DNA of 64,000 nucleotides from Hymenobacter jeollabukensis (GCF_005771675.1 NZ_VAJM01000002.1:124001-188000), one strand, 5' to 3'; counted from the stretch's first letter, positions 49,427-58,895 are shown. Program-made: numbers and translations. The notes: generated from the sequence alone by a model not told the origin.

Positions 49427-49837
49427 TTACGGGTGACCATTTAGGGCTACTGCCTTGTCCCACAGCGGCGGGCCGAAGACCAGCAGGCCCACTACCCCGG
49501 CGGCCAGGGCCATGAGCAGCACCGCGCCGGCGGCCACGTCCTTGGCGCGCCCGGCCAGGGGGTGAAAGTCGGGGGAGACGAGGTCGATGATGGTTTCGAT
49601 GGCCGTATTCATCAGCTCGGCCGCCCAGACGGCCCCCACGGCCAGGGCCAGCAGGGCCCAGTCGTGACGGGAGACGTGCAGCCAAGCGCCCAGGGCTACC
49701 ACCACGGCCGTGGCTAGGGCGTGAAAGCGCAGGTGCGGCTCCGAGAGCAGGGCCTCGCGGATGCCCTGAATGGCGTAGCCAAAGGACGCTACTTCGTGGC
49801 GCCAGCGGGCACGGTGGCGTTGCGGAGCCTTAGCCAC
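49427..49837 (-). CDS. dgkA: diacylglycerol/undecaprenol kinase family protein (DAGK_prokar)
   Basis: The 136-residue integral membrane kinase has three TM segments and the family motif AAELMNTAIETIIDLVSPDF. ARAKDVAAGAVLL-like sequence (GRAKDVAAGAVLLMAL) follows, with the catalytic Glu in the first motif. It phosphorylates diacylglycerol or undecaprenol and supports envelope lipid recycling. It overlaps the GNAT gene upstream by eight bases, so the two are co-translated. The length is normal and the start is ATG. Confidence 0.92.
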   Translation of the reverse strand: MAKAPQRHRARWRHEVASFGYAIQGIREALLSEPHLRFHALATAVVVALGAWLHVSRHDWALLALAVGAVWAAELMNTAIETIIDLVSPDFHPLAGRAKDVAAGAVLLMALAAGVVGLLVFGPPLWDKAVALNGHP

Positions 49838-50426
49838 GGGCGTCGAACTGGCTGAAGACCGAGCGGCGCAGCTGCTCCCACTCGGGCCGCAGAATGCTGA
49901 AGTACACCGTGTCGCGGCGCTGGCCGCCCTGGGTGAGGCAGTGGCTGCGCAGCGTACCCTCCTGTACCGCCCCCATGCGCCGCATAGCCTCCTGCGACTG
50001 GTGGTTGCGGGCGTCGGTTTTCAGCTCCACCCGCTCGCAGCCCAGCTCCCCGAAGGCGTATTGCAGCAGCAAGTGCTTGGCCGCCCGGTTCAGGCCGGTG
50101 CGCTGAAATTCTCGGCCCAGCCAAGTCCAGCCGATTTCCAGGCGCCGGTCGGGCAGGGCGAAGCTGCCGTAGCTGGTGCTGCCCGCCAGCCGGCCGGTGT
50201 CCAGGTCGATAATGGCGAAGGGGTAGCGGCGGCCCTCGGCGCGGTCTTTCAGGGCTTGGCTGAGGTAGGCCGCCAGGCCCACCGCGTCCTGCGGGGCGGG
50301 GGCGAGGGTGTAGCGCCAGATGTCGGCGTCGAAGGCAATCTGTTTCAGCGCCTCGAAGTCGGAGGCTTCGAGCGGCCGCAGGCGGGCGCGGCTGTTTTCG
50401 AGCGTAATCGGGCGGGTGCAGTCCAT
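49830..50426 (-). CDS. GNAT family N-acetyltransferase (RimJ/RimL-like)
   Basis: The 198-residue protein opens LENSRARLRPLEASDFEALK, typical of the Acetyltransf_3 (RimJ/L) branch. It has the acetyl-CoA loop region in LGREFQRTGLNRAAKHLLLQ and the following GCERVELKTDARNHQSQEAM, MGAVQEGTLRSHCLT. The substrate may be a protein N-terminus, an aminoglycoside or a metabolite and cannot be told. I chose the ATG at 50426 because similarity starts there. The gene overlaps dgkA by eight bases. Confidence 0.9.
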   Translation of the reverse strand: MDCTRPITLENSRARLRPLEASDFEALKQIAFDADIWRYTLAPAPQDAVGLAAYLSQALKDRAEGRRYPFAIIDLDTGRLAGSTSYGSFALPDRRLEIGWTWLGREFQRTGLNRAAKHLLLQYAFGELGCERVELKTDARNHQSQEAMRRMGAVQEGTLRSHCLTQGGQRRDTVYFSILRPEWEQLRRSVFSQFDARG

Positions 50427-50572
50427 CGGGGCGGTTGTCAGTGGCGGGTTGGCGGTGGTCGGACCAACAACCCGGGCGCGGGCTGCAAAGAAACTAAGAA
50501 AACCACCGCCTTGGCACTGAACACCAACCAGTAACCCGGTTTGGTTTAGGCTGCTCGGTCCCGGCGTCGCGC

Positions 50573-51964
50573 TCAAAGCCGGAAGTTCACCGACACGATG
50601 GCGCGGTTCTCGGTCTGGCGCAGGTCGGGCTGCCACGCGGCGGGCAGGGGCTGGTCGGCGTAGCCCGAGGGCGAGGTGGTGCCGCCGGGGCCGGCGAAGT
50701 AGGGCACGTTGGCGTGGCGGTGCAGGTACTCCAGCCGGAAGGTGACGAAATCCGAAGGCATCACGTCGAAGGTGACGGTGGCCTCTTTGGCCGTGAGGCG
50801 GTTGGAGAGGTCGGTGAAACCCACGGCCGAGGGCGAGAAGCTCAGGTAGCGCGAAGGGTTCTTGACGAAGCCCACGCGGGTGGTCAGGGCCAGCTTGTTT
50901 TTGGCGAACCAGAGGCGGTTGGCCAGCGAAGAGCCCAGCATGTAGGCCTCGCGCCGCGGCAATCCGCCCCCGCCATTTTCGAAGCCGTAGTGGTTGTTGA
51001 GGCTGAAGGCGGCCTGGGTGATGCCGCGCAGCTGATTTTTCGGCTTGTGGTAGTAGCGGTACACCACCGAGTTGTCGTGGTGAAACCGCCCGCGGCCGGG
51101 GTAGGCGGCCGGGCCCTGGGCGGCGGAGTCGGCGGCGGGGCGGGCGTCCTTGCCGTAGTAAAAATTGGCTACCAGCTGCAGGTTTTCGGAAGGGCGGAAG
51201 TAGTTGGACGAGCCCACGCCGGGCTGGCGGTTAAACGAGTTGTAGGTCTGCCAGCCGTTCATCAGCCACAGCTCGGTGCGGAAGTTGCGCGTGGGAAACC
51301 ACTGCGCCCGGGCACCCTGGAAGTAGAACGGCGTGAAGTCGCAGACCAGGCTGCGCTGGTAGCTCCAGTTTTCCTGCATCACGTAGCTTTCCAGGCCGAT
51401 GTAGGACATGAAAATGCCCAGCTCCAGGTTCAGCCCGTAGTTCTGGCGGAAATGGTAGCCGGCGGCGGCTTCGCGGATAAACTTGAGGTTGCCGGTGCCC
51501 GTGTTGCGCCCGCGCTGCACCGAGCCGTCGGTTTCCTGCACCAGGTGCAGCATGGAGCCCGTCTGCAGCCACAGCCGCCCGATGATGTTGCGGTAGTTCG
51601 ACTCGATGCCGATGCTGGCCAGGGCCAGGGAAAACTCCCCGCTGCGCCCCGTCACGGCCGAAATGGTCTGGGTGTGGTCGAGCGGCCGGGCGAAGTTGTA
51701 GTTGAAGTAACCGTCGAGCAGGGCCACGCCGGTCAGCACGGTTTCGCCGCTGGCGTCCTTGAGCTGCAAGGGAAACTCGCGCTGCCGGTTCTGCCCATTC
51801 ACCCAGGTCAGGTCCATGTTGGCGAAGGGCACTTTGGCCGGGGCCGCGGTATCGGCCGGGGCGGGGCGGTTTTCGGCGGTCTGGGCCTGGGCGGGCACCA
51901 TCAGCAGGGGCGAAGCCAGCAGACCGAGTAGCAGCGCGTGGCGAGAGTTAAAAAAGGGACGCAT
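50573..51964 (-). CDS. outer-membrane porin, BBP2/OmpL-like
   Basis: The 463-residue protein has a signal peptide (ALLLGLLASPLLMVPAQAQ) and long amphipathic strands of a beta-barrel ending in the classical C-terminal aromatic pattern (AIVSVNFRL). The segment LLDGYFNYNFARPLDHTQTI and the GRLWLQTGSMLHLVQETDGS region fit the putative porin-2 (BBP2) family. In other Bacteroidota this porin type accompanies potassium-uptake (kdp) genes, and here it follows Kup by 89 bases. It may admit K+ or other small ions through the outer membrane. This role is inferred from context. Confidence 0.82.
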   Translation of the reverse strand: MRPFFNSRHALLLGLLASPLLMVPAQAQTAENRPAPADTAAPAKVPFANMDLTWVNGQNRQREFPLQLKDASGETVLTGVALLDGYFNYNFARPLDHTQTISAVTGRSGEFSLALASIGIESNYRNIIGRLWLQTGSMLHLVQETDGSVQRGRNTGTGNLKFIREAAAGYHFRQNYGLNLELGIFMSYIGLESYVMQENWSYQRSLVCDFTPFYFQGARAQWFPTRNFRTELWLMNGWQTYNSFNRQPGVGSSNYFRPSENLQLVANFYYGKDARPAADSAAQGPAAYPGRGRFHHDNSVVYRYYHKPKNQLRGITQAAFSLNNHYGFENGGGGLPRREAYMLGSSLANRLWFAKNKLALTTRVGFVKNPSRYLSFSPSAVGFTDLSNRLTAKEATVTFDVMPSDFVTFRLEYLHRHANVPYFAGPGGTTSPSGYADQPLPAAWQPDLRQTENRAIVSVNFRL

Positions 51965-52053
51965 CAGGACATGAGGGCGCCGACTAGGCCAGATGAGCAC
52001 CGGCCGGCGCGTGGAAAGGATGGGGAAACAGAGTGGGGAAGCTGGCGCGGCGG

Positions 52054-54087
52054 CTAGATGGGCTGCGTCAGCTGCTCGGCGGCCACGGCCCCGGCCGGCA
52101 CCGGGTCCGACAGCTCGTCGGGCGCGAGCCGCTGCAGATCGAGCGGGCGCAGGGGCTGAATGGTGAGCGGCACGTGCTCCACGGCCACGTCGCTGGTATC
52201 GAGGCCGTAGGCTTTCTGGTCGCTGATAGCCAGCTGGTTGAAGAGGAAGTAGCCGCGTAGAATGAGCTGCTCGCGGAACGAGAGCTGGTTGTCGTAGCTG
52301 AGCACCTTGTCGAGCACCACGAAGCGGAAGTCGCCGGGCAGGCGGTGGCGCTGCAGCGAGGCGTAGCGCGAGGTGATGTCGATTTCGTGGCGGGCGGCCA
52401 TGTCGTCGAGCACCCGGCGGAAGAGCAGGTTGATGCGCGGCTGCACCCGGAAGCCCAGGCGGAAGTTGATTTTGTAGGCCACGTCGGGCACCAGCGTCTC
52501 CACGGTGTACTGCATACCGAAGGGCTCATTCAGCAACGCGATGTTGAGAAACCAGTACCGGTCGGCGCGCTTGGGCTTTTTGCGCAGGATGGAGTAGAGG
52601 ATGCGCGACTCGATCTGCCGGGCGTTTTTGCTGCGCGTGAGGTACACCAGGTTGGAGGCGTACTTGCTCACCGTCGCGTCCTGGCTCAGCTCCTGCAGCA
52701 GGGCCAGGTGGTCGGCCCAGGCGGTCATGTCGAGGTAGCGGTTCTTGATCTGCCGGCCCTTGTAGCCCACCCACATGCCCAGAATCAGCAGCCACTCGAA
52801 GACCAGGATGCCGAGGCGGTTGAAGAGCTTGGTGATGTTGGCCACCAGAAACGACAGCTCCACCGTCAGAAACACCGCCATCAGGCCCAGCACCGCCACC
52901 AAGGCCCAGTGCCGCACCCCGCGCAGGTACTGCGAGAGCAGCAGGCTGGTCATGAGCATGGCCACCGTGATGCTGAAACCGTAGGCGCCCTCCATGTTCG
53001 AGGACTTCTGAAACCACAGCTGCACGGCCACGCAGCCCAGCCACAAGAGCCAGTTGATGCTCGGCACGTAAATCTGCCCGCGCTGGTCGGTGGGGAAGAG
53101 GATGCGCACCTTGGGCCAGAAGTTCAGGCTCACCGCCTCCGAAATCAGGGTGTAGGAGCCTGTAATCAGCGCCTGTGAGGCAATGATGGTGGCGGCCGTG
53201 GCCAGCAGAATCAGCGGCAGAATGGCCCACTGCGGCGCAATCAGGAAGAAGGGGTTCTGCCCCTCGGCCAGCGGCTGGCCCAGGTGGCCCAGCGCCCAGG
53301 CGCCCTGGCCCAGGTAGTTGAGCACCAGCGCCGCCTTCACGTACACCCAGGCCGCCCGGATGTTGCGGCGCCCGCAGTGGCCCAGGTCGGAGTACAGCGC
53401 CTCGGCCCCGGTGGTGCACAAAAACACCGCCCCCAGCAGCCAGAAGCCCTGCGGGTACTCCGTCAGCAGCGCCAGCGCGTAGTGCGGACTCAGCGCCCGC
53501 AGAATGCCCGTGTGCTGCGCCACCTGCCACGCGCCCAGCGCCCCGATGACGCTGAACCACAGCAGCATAATCGGCCCGAACGAGCGGCCGACCACCTGCG
53601 TGCCGAACTGCTGAAACGTGAACAGCAGCGTCAGAATGACCAGCACGATGCCCACGATGGTCGACTCCCGCAGGGCGGGGTAGATGATCTGCAGCCCTTC
53701 GATGGCCGAAGACACCGAAATCGGCGGGGTGATGATGCCGTCGGCCAGCAGGGTGCCGGCCCCGATGATGGCCGGCCACAGCAGCCACTTGCCGCGCTGC
53801 CGTACCAGCGAATACAGCGAGAAGATACCGCCCTCGCCGTGGTTGTCGGCCTGCAGCGTGAGCCAGATGTACTTGATGGTGGTTTGCAGGGTGAGCGTCC
53901 AGAAGACGGCCGAGATGCCGCCGTAGATCAGCAGCTCGCTCACCGGCCTGGGCCCGAGGATGGATTTGAACACGTACAGCGGCGAGGTGCCGATGTCGCC
54001 GAAGATGATGCCGAGCGTGACGAGCAGGCCGGCCACCGTCACGCGCTGGCGGTGAATGTTGGGTTCGGAAAGGGCAATAGCAGCCAT
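52054..54087 (-). CDS. kup: KUP/HAK/KT family potassium uptake protein
   Basis: The 677-residue membrane protein has about 12 TM helices in the first 450 residues and a cytoplasmic tail. The family signature is at the N-terminus: LGIIFGDIGTSPLYVFKSIL. Further motifs are GGISAVFWTLTLQTTIKYIW, ADNHGEGGIFSLYSLVR and DGIITPPISVSSAIEGLQII, and TTGAEALYSDLGHCGRRNIR holds the conserved Glu/Asp. It is a K+/H+ symporter. It is the third gene of a minus-strand run: response regulator, histidine kinase, kup, porin. In related genomes the regulator pair and porin surround kdpABC, so kup may take that place here. Confidence 0.94.
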   Translation of the reverse strand: MAAIALSEPNIHRQRVTVAGLLVTLGIIFGDIGTSPLYVFKSILGPRPVSELLIYGGISAVFWTLTLQTTIKYIWLTLQADNHGEGGIFSLYSLVRQRGKWLLWPAIIGAGTLLADGIITPPISVSSAIEGLQIIYPALRESTIVGIVLVILTLLFTFQQFGTQVVGRSFGPIMLLWFSVIGALGAWQVAQHTGILRALSPHYALALLTEYPQGFWLLGAVFLCTTGAEALYSDLGHCGRRNIRAAWVYVKAALVLNYLGQGAWALGHLGQPLAEGQNPFFLIAPQWAILPLILLATAATIIASQALITGSYTLISEAVSLNFWPKVRILFPTDQRGQIYVPSINWLLWLGCVAVQLWFQKSSNMEGAYGFSITVAMLMTSLLLSQYLRGVRHWALVAVLGLMAVFLTVELSFLVANITKLFNRLGILVFEWLLILGMWVGYKGRQIKNRYLDMTAWADHLALLQELSQDATVSKYASNLVYLTRSKNARQIESRILYSILRKKPKRADRYWFLNIALLNEPFGMQYTVETLVPDVAYKINFRLGFRVQPRINLLFRRVLDDMAARHEIDITSRYASLQRHRLPGDFRFVVLDKVLSYDNQLSFREQLILRGYFLFNQLAISDQKAYGLDTSDVAVEHVPLTIQPLRPLDLQRLAPDELSDPVPAGAVAAEQLTQPI

Positions 54088-54200
54088 GTCAGACGGGAAA
54101 ACGTCGAAAAAAAGAAGCCAGGAAAGGGGAAGGGGCCGCTGAGCTGCTGAGCAGTCAGGGCCGGCCGGGAAGGGCGGGGCCGGGTGGCCGCCGGGGGCAA

Positions 54201-55967
54201 TCAGGCCGGCGGGGCAGCCACGGGCAGGGTGAAGTAGAAAGTGCTGCCGGCGCCGGGCGTGCTTTCCACGCCCAGCTCGCCGCCCTGCGTCTCGATGAAG
54301 GCCCGCGAAATGCTCAGGCCCAGGCCGGTGCCGCCGCGGGCGGGCTGCCCGTCGGGCGCGGGCAGCTGCACGTAGCGCTCGAAGATGCGCTGCTGCTCGG
54401 GCGGCGCAATGCCGGGGCCGTCGTCCTGCACCAGTACCCGCACGCGCTGCCCGTCGGCGGCCACTTCGGCGCGCACCCGGATGGCCCCGCCGGCGGGCGA
54501 GTAGCGGATGGCGTTGCTGAGCAGGTTCAGCAGCACCCAGGCGGTTTTTTCCAGGTCGGCGCGCACCGGGGGCAGGGCGGGCGGCAGCTGCACGTCGAGC
54601 TGCAGGCCTTTGGGGGCGAGCTGCAGGCGCACGGGTTCGGCGGCAGCGGCCACCAGCTCGGCCACCGGCACCGGCTGCAGCTGCAGGGGCACGGCCGCCC
54701 CGGCCTCCAGCCGCGACACGTCGAGCAGGGTGGTGGCCAGCTTGCGCAGCCGGTCGTTTTCGCCCCGCAGCGTCGCCACGATGCGCTGCTGCTCCTCATT
54801 CAGTGGGCCCACCCGCTTGTTCTGCAGCAGCTTGAGCTGGAAGTTGATGCTCGACAGCGGCGTTTTCAGCTCGTGGGTAGCGGTGGCCAGGAAGTCGGTC
54901 TTGAGCTGGTCCTGGCGCTTGAAATCCGACACGTTGTGCAAAGCCAGGATGGAGCCCACAAACTCCATGCGGTCGGTGGCGGCGTTGTAGAGCACGGCCT
55001 CGTGGGCGCTGAGGCGGTAGTAGGCCTCGGGCTGGTTGGACAGCGTGACGGGCAGCACCGCATCGGCAGGGCGCTGGGCCGGGGGCAGCTGGATGTAGCG
55101 CAGCAGCTCGGCCAGCAGCGGGCTGCGCCCGGCCAGCTCGGCGGCCGGCTGACCGAGCAGCTGCTTTTCGGGCAAACCCAGCAGGGTGCAGGCCACCGGG
55201 TTGGCCACGATGACGCGGCGGTCGGCGTCGAGCAGCAGCAGGGCTTCGTCCAGGGTCTGCACGATGCTCAGTACGCGGTTGCGCTCGGTCAGCAGCTCGG
55301 CCAGGTTGGCCGAGCGTAGCTCGTTGAGGTGGGTCAGCAGGGCGTTGAAGGCCGCCGCCACCCGGCCAAACTCGTCGCGGCTTTCCACCGGGATGCTGGC
55401 CGCGAAGTCGCCGCCGGCGGCGTGGCTGATGCTGGCTGAGAGCTTGCGCAGGCCGCTCACCGCAGCTTCGGGCACGCTCAGCACCAGGCCCAGGGCCACC
55501 AGCGTGCCCACGCTCAGCCAGGCCAGCAGCAGGTACCGGGCCTGGGTAGCGGCGGCGTTGGTCTGGGCGTTTTTGCGGGTCAGGGCCCGCATGTTCAGCC
55601 CCACCATGCCATGCGTGAGCCGGCGCAGCTCGGCCACGGCCGCCGGTTGGGCCGCGGGGGGCGCGGCTTCGTAGCGGGCCAGGGCCTGCACCAGCCGGTC
55701 CACCAGCTGCTGTTCGCCGGGCTCGGTTACGTTGCCGGCTTCGCGCGTGAGGGCCCAGCGCAGCTGGGGCAGGCTGCCGGAGGCGGGCAGCTCGTCCAGA
55801 GCCTGCAGCATCTGTTGGCCCAGCGCCACGGAGTAAAAGTTGGCCTGCAGGATGGAGCGGGCGCGCAGCTCCTGGCGCTGCACGCTCTGGTAGGCATAAG
55901 CGCCCAGTCCGATGAGCAGCGCCAGCATGGCCAGCAGTCCGACGGTGATTTTGGCTTTGATACTCAT
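54201..55967 (-). CDS. HAMP/PAS sensor histidine kinase
   Basis: The 588-residue kinase has TM1 (about 8-27), an extracytoplasmic helical sensor (28-143), TM2 (about 145-165), a HAMP domain (about 168-225), a PAS domain (about 235-350), and a HisKA domain. His365 lies in the HELKTP box. The HATPase_c follows with N box NLLSNAIRY, DDGPGIAPPEQQ and GGTGLGLSISRAFIETQGG. ATG 55967 puts TM1 at the start. It follows the sigma-54 regulator after 188 bases and precedes kup by 113, so it very likely forms a pair with that regulator and controls kup and the porin. The signal may be K+ or turgor, by inference only. Confidence 0.93.
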   Translation of the reverse strand: MSIKAKITVGLLAMLALLIGLGAYAYQSVQRQELRARSILQANFYSVALGQQMLQALDELPASGSLPQLRWALTREAGNVTEPGEQQLVDRLVQALARYEAAPPAAQPAAVAELRRLTHGMVGLNMRALTRKNAQTNAAATQARYLLLAWLSVGTLVALGLVLSVPEAAVSGLRKLSASISHAAGGDFAASIPVESRDEFGRVAAAFNALLTHLNELRSANLAELLTERNRVLSIVQTLDEALLLLDADRRVIVANPVACTLLGLPEKQLLGQPAAELAGRSPLLAELLRYIQLPPAQRPADAVLPVTLSNQPEAYYRLSAHEAVLYNAATDRMEFVGSILALHNVSDFKRQDQLKTDFLATATHELKTPLSSINFQLKLLQNKRVGPLNEEQQRIVATLRGENDRLRKLATTLLDVSRLEAGAAVPLQLQPVPVAELVAAAAEPVRLQLAPKGLQLDVQLPPALPPVRADLEKTAWVLLNLLSNAIRYSPAGGAIRVRAEVAADGQRVRVLVQDDGPGIAPPEQQRIFERYVQLPAPDGQPARGGTGLGLSISRAFIETQGGELGVESTPGAGSTFYFTLPVAAPPA

Positions 55968-56155
55968 AATGCAGGCCCGGCCGAAGCAACCGCTGCGGCG
56001 CGCCGCCCGGCCAGTTGCCAATGCTAATCCAAGGCCCGCGCTTACCGATGAGTAGGTTCGTTACCAGCTGATAGTCAACGTGAATAATTTATCAAACGCG
56101 GGACGGCTGGCTGCAGGCAGCGGCGCAACCCGGTCAAAATGGCCCGGCCCCGAGG

Positions 56156-57529
56156 TCATACTGACCCGCCGCCGGGCAGGCCGTACTCCTGCAGCTTGCG
56201 GTACAGCGTCTTCACCCCGATGCCCAGCTGCCGGGCCGCTTCGGTTTTGTTGCCCTGAGTCTGCTGCAGCAACCGCAGAATCTGGCGCTTTTCCACGGTG
56301 CGCAGGCTCTGGTCATTGGCGTCGTCGGTAGGAGCGGGGCTCTGCAGCTCGAAGGGCAGGTCGTCGGTGGTGAGCACCGCGTCGTCGGTGAGGATGGCGG
56401 CGCGCTCCAGCACGTTCTTCAGCTCGCGCACGTTGCCGGGCCAATCGTAGCGCTGCAGCCGGCGCAGACACTCCGCGTCGAAGCCCTGCAGGCGCTTGCG
56501 CAGCTTGGCGGCAAACAGCTGCAGGAAGTGTTCGGCCAGGGGCTGCACGTCCTCCGGCCGCTCTTTGAGCGGGGGCACGGGGATGGTAAAGACGGCCAGG
56601 CGATAATAGAGGTCGGGGCGAAACTGCCCGTTGGCGGCTTCCTGCTTGAGGTTGCGGTTGGTGGCCGCCACCAGGCGCACGTCGACTTTGGTGGGCTTGG
56701 TGTCGCCGAGCTTGGTGAAGGTCTGCGTCTCCAGCACCCGCAGAAACTTGGCCTGCACCGACAGCTCCAACTCCCCGATTTCGTCCAGGAACAAGGTGCC
56801 GCCCGAGGCTTCTTCCAGCAGGCCCTTCTTGTCGCCCAGCGCCCCGGTGAAGGCCCCCTTGCGGTAGCCGAACAGCTCCGATTCCAGCAAGTCCTTGGGG
56901 AAGGCCGAGCAGTTTACCGCCACGAAGGGCTTGCCCTTGCGCGGTGAGGCCTGGTGAATGGCCTGGGCAAACAGCTCCTTGCCCGCGCCCGTCGGCCCCT
57001 CCAGCAGCACGGTCGATTCCGTCGCGGCTACGCGCTGGGCCAGGGCCTTGGCCCGCTCCAGCGCCGGCGAGTGGCCGATCATCGACGCGAAGGAGTGCTG
57101 CGCCCCGACCTGCCGCTCCAGCTCGGCCACGCGGCGCTGCAGGCGGGCTTTGTCGGCGGCGCGGGCTACCACGGCCACCAGCTGCTCGTCGGCGTCGCCC
57201 TTGGTGAGGTAGTCGAAGGCGCCGTCCTTCATGGCCTGCACCCCGTCGGGGATGCGGCCGTAGGCCGTGAGCAGCACCACTTCGGCCAGCGGGGCGCGCT
57301 GCTTCAGGCGCGGCAGCAGCTGCACGCCGTTGGCGTCGGGCAGTTTCACGTCGCAGAGCACCACCAGCACCTCGGCGGCGTGCTGGCCGAGCAGCTCCAG
57401 GCCTTCGGCGGCGCTGCCAGCGGGCAGCACGCGGTAGCCTTCCAGCTCCAGAAAGCGGCCCATGCCCTGGCGCAGGGCGGCTTCGTCGTCGATGAGCAGC
57501 AGCGTGCCGTCGGGCATAGTGGGAGGCAT
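56156..57529 (-). CDS. sigma-54-dependent response regulator, NtrC family
   Basis: The 457-residue protein has three domains. The receiver (residues 9-125) has Asp14/Asp15 and phosphorylated Asp60 in LCDVKLPDANG. The AAA+ sigma-54 activator domain has Walker A GPTGAGKE, the sigma-54 contact loop GAFTGA, and GGTLFLDEIGEL as Walker B. A Fis-type HTH closes the protein (NKTEAARQLGIGVKTLYRKL). It would activate sigma-54 promoters when phosphorylated by the kinase at 54201. I looked for a -24/-12 element before the kinase, kup and porin genes and found none I trust. ATG 57529 or 57517 can start it. Confidence 0.94.
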   Translation of the reverse strand: MPPTMPDGTLLLIDDEAALRQGMGRFLELEGYRVLPAGSAAEGLELLGQHAAEVLVVLCDVKLPDANGVQLLPRLKQRAPLAEVVLLTAYGRIPDGVQAMKDGAFDYLTKGDADEQLVAVVARAADKARLQRRVAELERQVGAQHSFASMIGHSPALERAKALAQRVAATESTVLLEGPTGAGKELFAQAIHQASPRKGKPFVAVNCSAFPKDLLESELFGYRKGAFTGALGDKKGLLEEASGGTLFLDEIGELELSVQAKFLRVLETQTFTKLGDTKPTKVDVRLVAATNRNLKQEAANGQFRPDLYYRLAVFTIPVPPLKERPEDVQPLAEHFLQLFAAKLRKRLQGFDAECLRRLQRYDWPGNVRELKNVLERAAILTDDAVLTTDDLPFELQSPAPTDDANDQSLRTVEKRQILRLLQQTQGNKTEAARQLGIGVKTLYRKLQEYGLPGGGSV

Positions 57530-57581
57530 GGTGGGTTGAGAAAGGAGGGCGCTTATGCATCGGCAACGCCCCAAAAAAGAA

Positions 57582-57662
57582 CGTCATGCTGAGCTTGCCG
57601 AAGCATTTCTACCGGACGACCAAGCGGCGCGGTAGAGATGCTTCGGCAAGCTCAGCATGACG
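57582..57662. repeat. palindromic intergenic repeat (GCATCTCTACCGC family), best copy
   Basis: Arms 57582-57614 and 57630-57662 (33 bases each, containing CATGCTGAGCTTGCCGAAGC) pair with a single G-T-type mismatch around a 15-base loop. It lies downstream of prfA (minus strand) and upstream of the response regulator. Same family as 22231 and the fragment inside 26275. Confidence 0.85.
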
Positions 57663-57727
57663 GTTACTATTTGCCGTGACTCCTCGGCTTCGCCCGGAAT
57701 GACGTGCTGGATTCTGTTAACCGCAGC

Positions 57728-58801
57728 TTACGCCGTGGTGCCTTCCTTCAGGCGCTCGGCGTTTTCGGCGATGCGCAGCTGCTCGATGAAGTCCTCGATG
57801 CCGCCGTCCATCACCGCGCTCAGGTTGTACACCGTGTAGCCGATTCGGTGGTCGGTCACGCGGCCCTGCGGGTAGTTGTAGGTGCGGATTTTGTCCGACC
57901 GGTCGCCGCCGCCAATCATGCTCTTGCGGGCTGCCCCTTCGGCCTCGTTCTTCTTGGCCAGCTCGATTTCGAAAATGCGCGAACGAAGCACCTGCAGGGC
58001 CTTGTCGAAGTTCTTGAGCTGGGACTTCTGGTCCTGGCACTGGGCCACGATGCCAGTCGGAATGTGCGTCAGGCGCACGGCCGAGTAAGTCGTGTTAACG
58101 GACTGCCCACCGGGTCCCGACGACATGAACAGGTCCTTGCGGATGTCGTTCATATCCAGCTCGATGTCGAATTCCTCGGCCTCGGGCATCACCACCACCG
58201 AGGCCACGGAGGTGTGAATGCGGCCCTGGGTTTCGGTGGCCGGCACGCGCTGCACGCGGTGCACGCCCGATTCGAACTTCATCTTGCCGTACACGTCTTC
58301 GCCGCGCATGGCCAGGATGATTTCCTTGTAGCCGCCGGCGGTGCCTTCCATGGCGTCGACCAGCTCCATCTTCCAGCCCTGCTTTTCGGCGAAGCGCATG
58401 TACATGCGCTGCAGGTCGCCGGCAAACAAGGCGGCTTCGTCGCCGCCGGCCCCGGCCCGGATTTCCAGGATGATGTCCTTGGAGTCGTTCGGGTCCTTGG
58501 GAATCAGCAGGTCTTTGATGATGCTTTCCAGGCGCTCCTGCTCGGGCAGCAGCGTTTCCAGCTCGTCCTTGGCCATCTGGCGGAAGTCCTCGTCCTTCTC
58601 AGTGGCAATGACTTCGCGCGCCCCGTCGATGTTGGAGAGGACGCTCTGGTAAGCCTTGTACTCGACCACAATTTTGTTGAGGTCTTTGTATTCTTTGTTC
58701 AGGGCCTTGTAGCGCTTCATGTCGCTCATCACGTCCGGGTCCAGCAGTTGCTGGCCCACGTCGTTGAAGCGCTGGTTGATAGCCTCTAATTTGTCAAGCA
58801 T
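57728..58801 (-). CDS. prfA: peptide chain release factor 1
   Basis: The 357-residue class I release factor reads UAA and UAG. The RF1-type anticodon motif PAT is at residues 187-189, and the GGQ that reaches the peptidyl-transferase centre is at 231-233 in SSGPGGQSVNTTYSAVRLTH. The N-terminal coiled coil is normal. Having RF1 is relevant to the amber-interrupted gene at 23774, because UAG is an active stop here. ATG 58801; its promoter box lies at 58837-58844 on the minus strand. Confidence 0.97.
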   Translation of the reverse strand: MLDKLEAINQRFNDVGQQLLDPDVMSDMKRYKALNKEYKDLNKIVVEYKAYQSVLSNIDGAREVIATEKDEDFRQMAKDELETLLPEQERLESIIKDLLIPKDPNDSKDIILEIRAGAGGDEAALFAGDLQRMYMRFAEKQGWKMELVDAMEGTAGGYKEIILAMRGEDVYGKMKFESGVHRVQRVPATETQGRIHTSVASVVVMPEAEEFDIELDMNDIRKDLFMSSGPGGQSVNTTYSAVRLTHIPTGIVAQCQDQKSQLKNFDKALQVLRSRIFEIELAKKNEAEGAARKSMIGGGDRSDKIRTYNYPQGRVTDHRIGYTVYNLSAVMDGGIEDFIEQLRIAENAERLKEGTTA

Positions 58802-58828
58802 CGGTCGTTGGGGTCCGGAATTGGGCGG

Positions 58829-58844
58829 TACTTTTGCAAAGGTA
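58829..58844. promoter_or_regulatory. two abutting divergent -7 boxes (prfA and the CXXCH lipoprotein)
   Basis: Plus strand TACTTTTG (58829-58836) and minus strand TACCTTTG (58837-58844) touch and make a near-palindrome of 16 bases. Both match TAnnTTTG. A TTG at 58808-58810 is 18 bases before the plus-strand box and could be its -33 element. Both promoters cannot be occupied at once. Confidence 0.6.
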
Positions 58845-58895
58845 CAAAACCCGCCGGGGCCATGGGAGGTTCCGCGTGCATTGCCCCAAACCTAT

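Noticed and set aside
54088-54200. Sigma-54 (-24/-12) promoter before kup
   Set aside because: No GG...GC pair with correct spacing was found in this gap or in the 55968-56155 gap.
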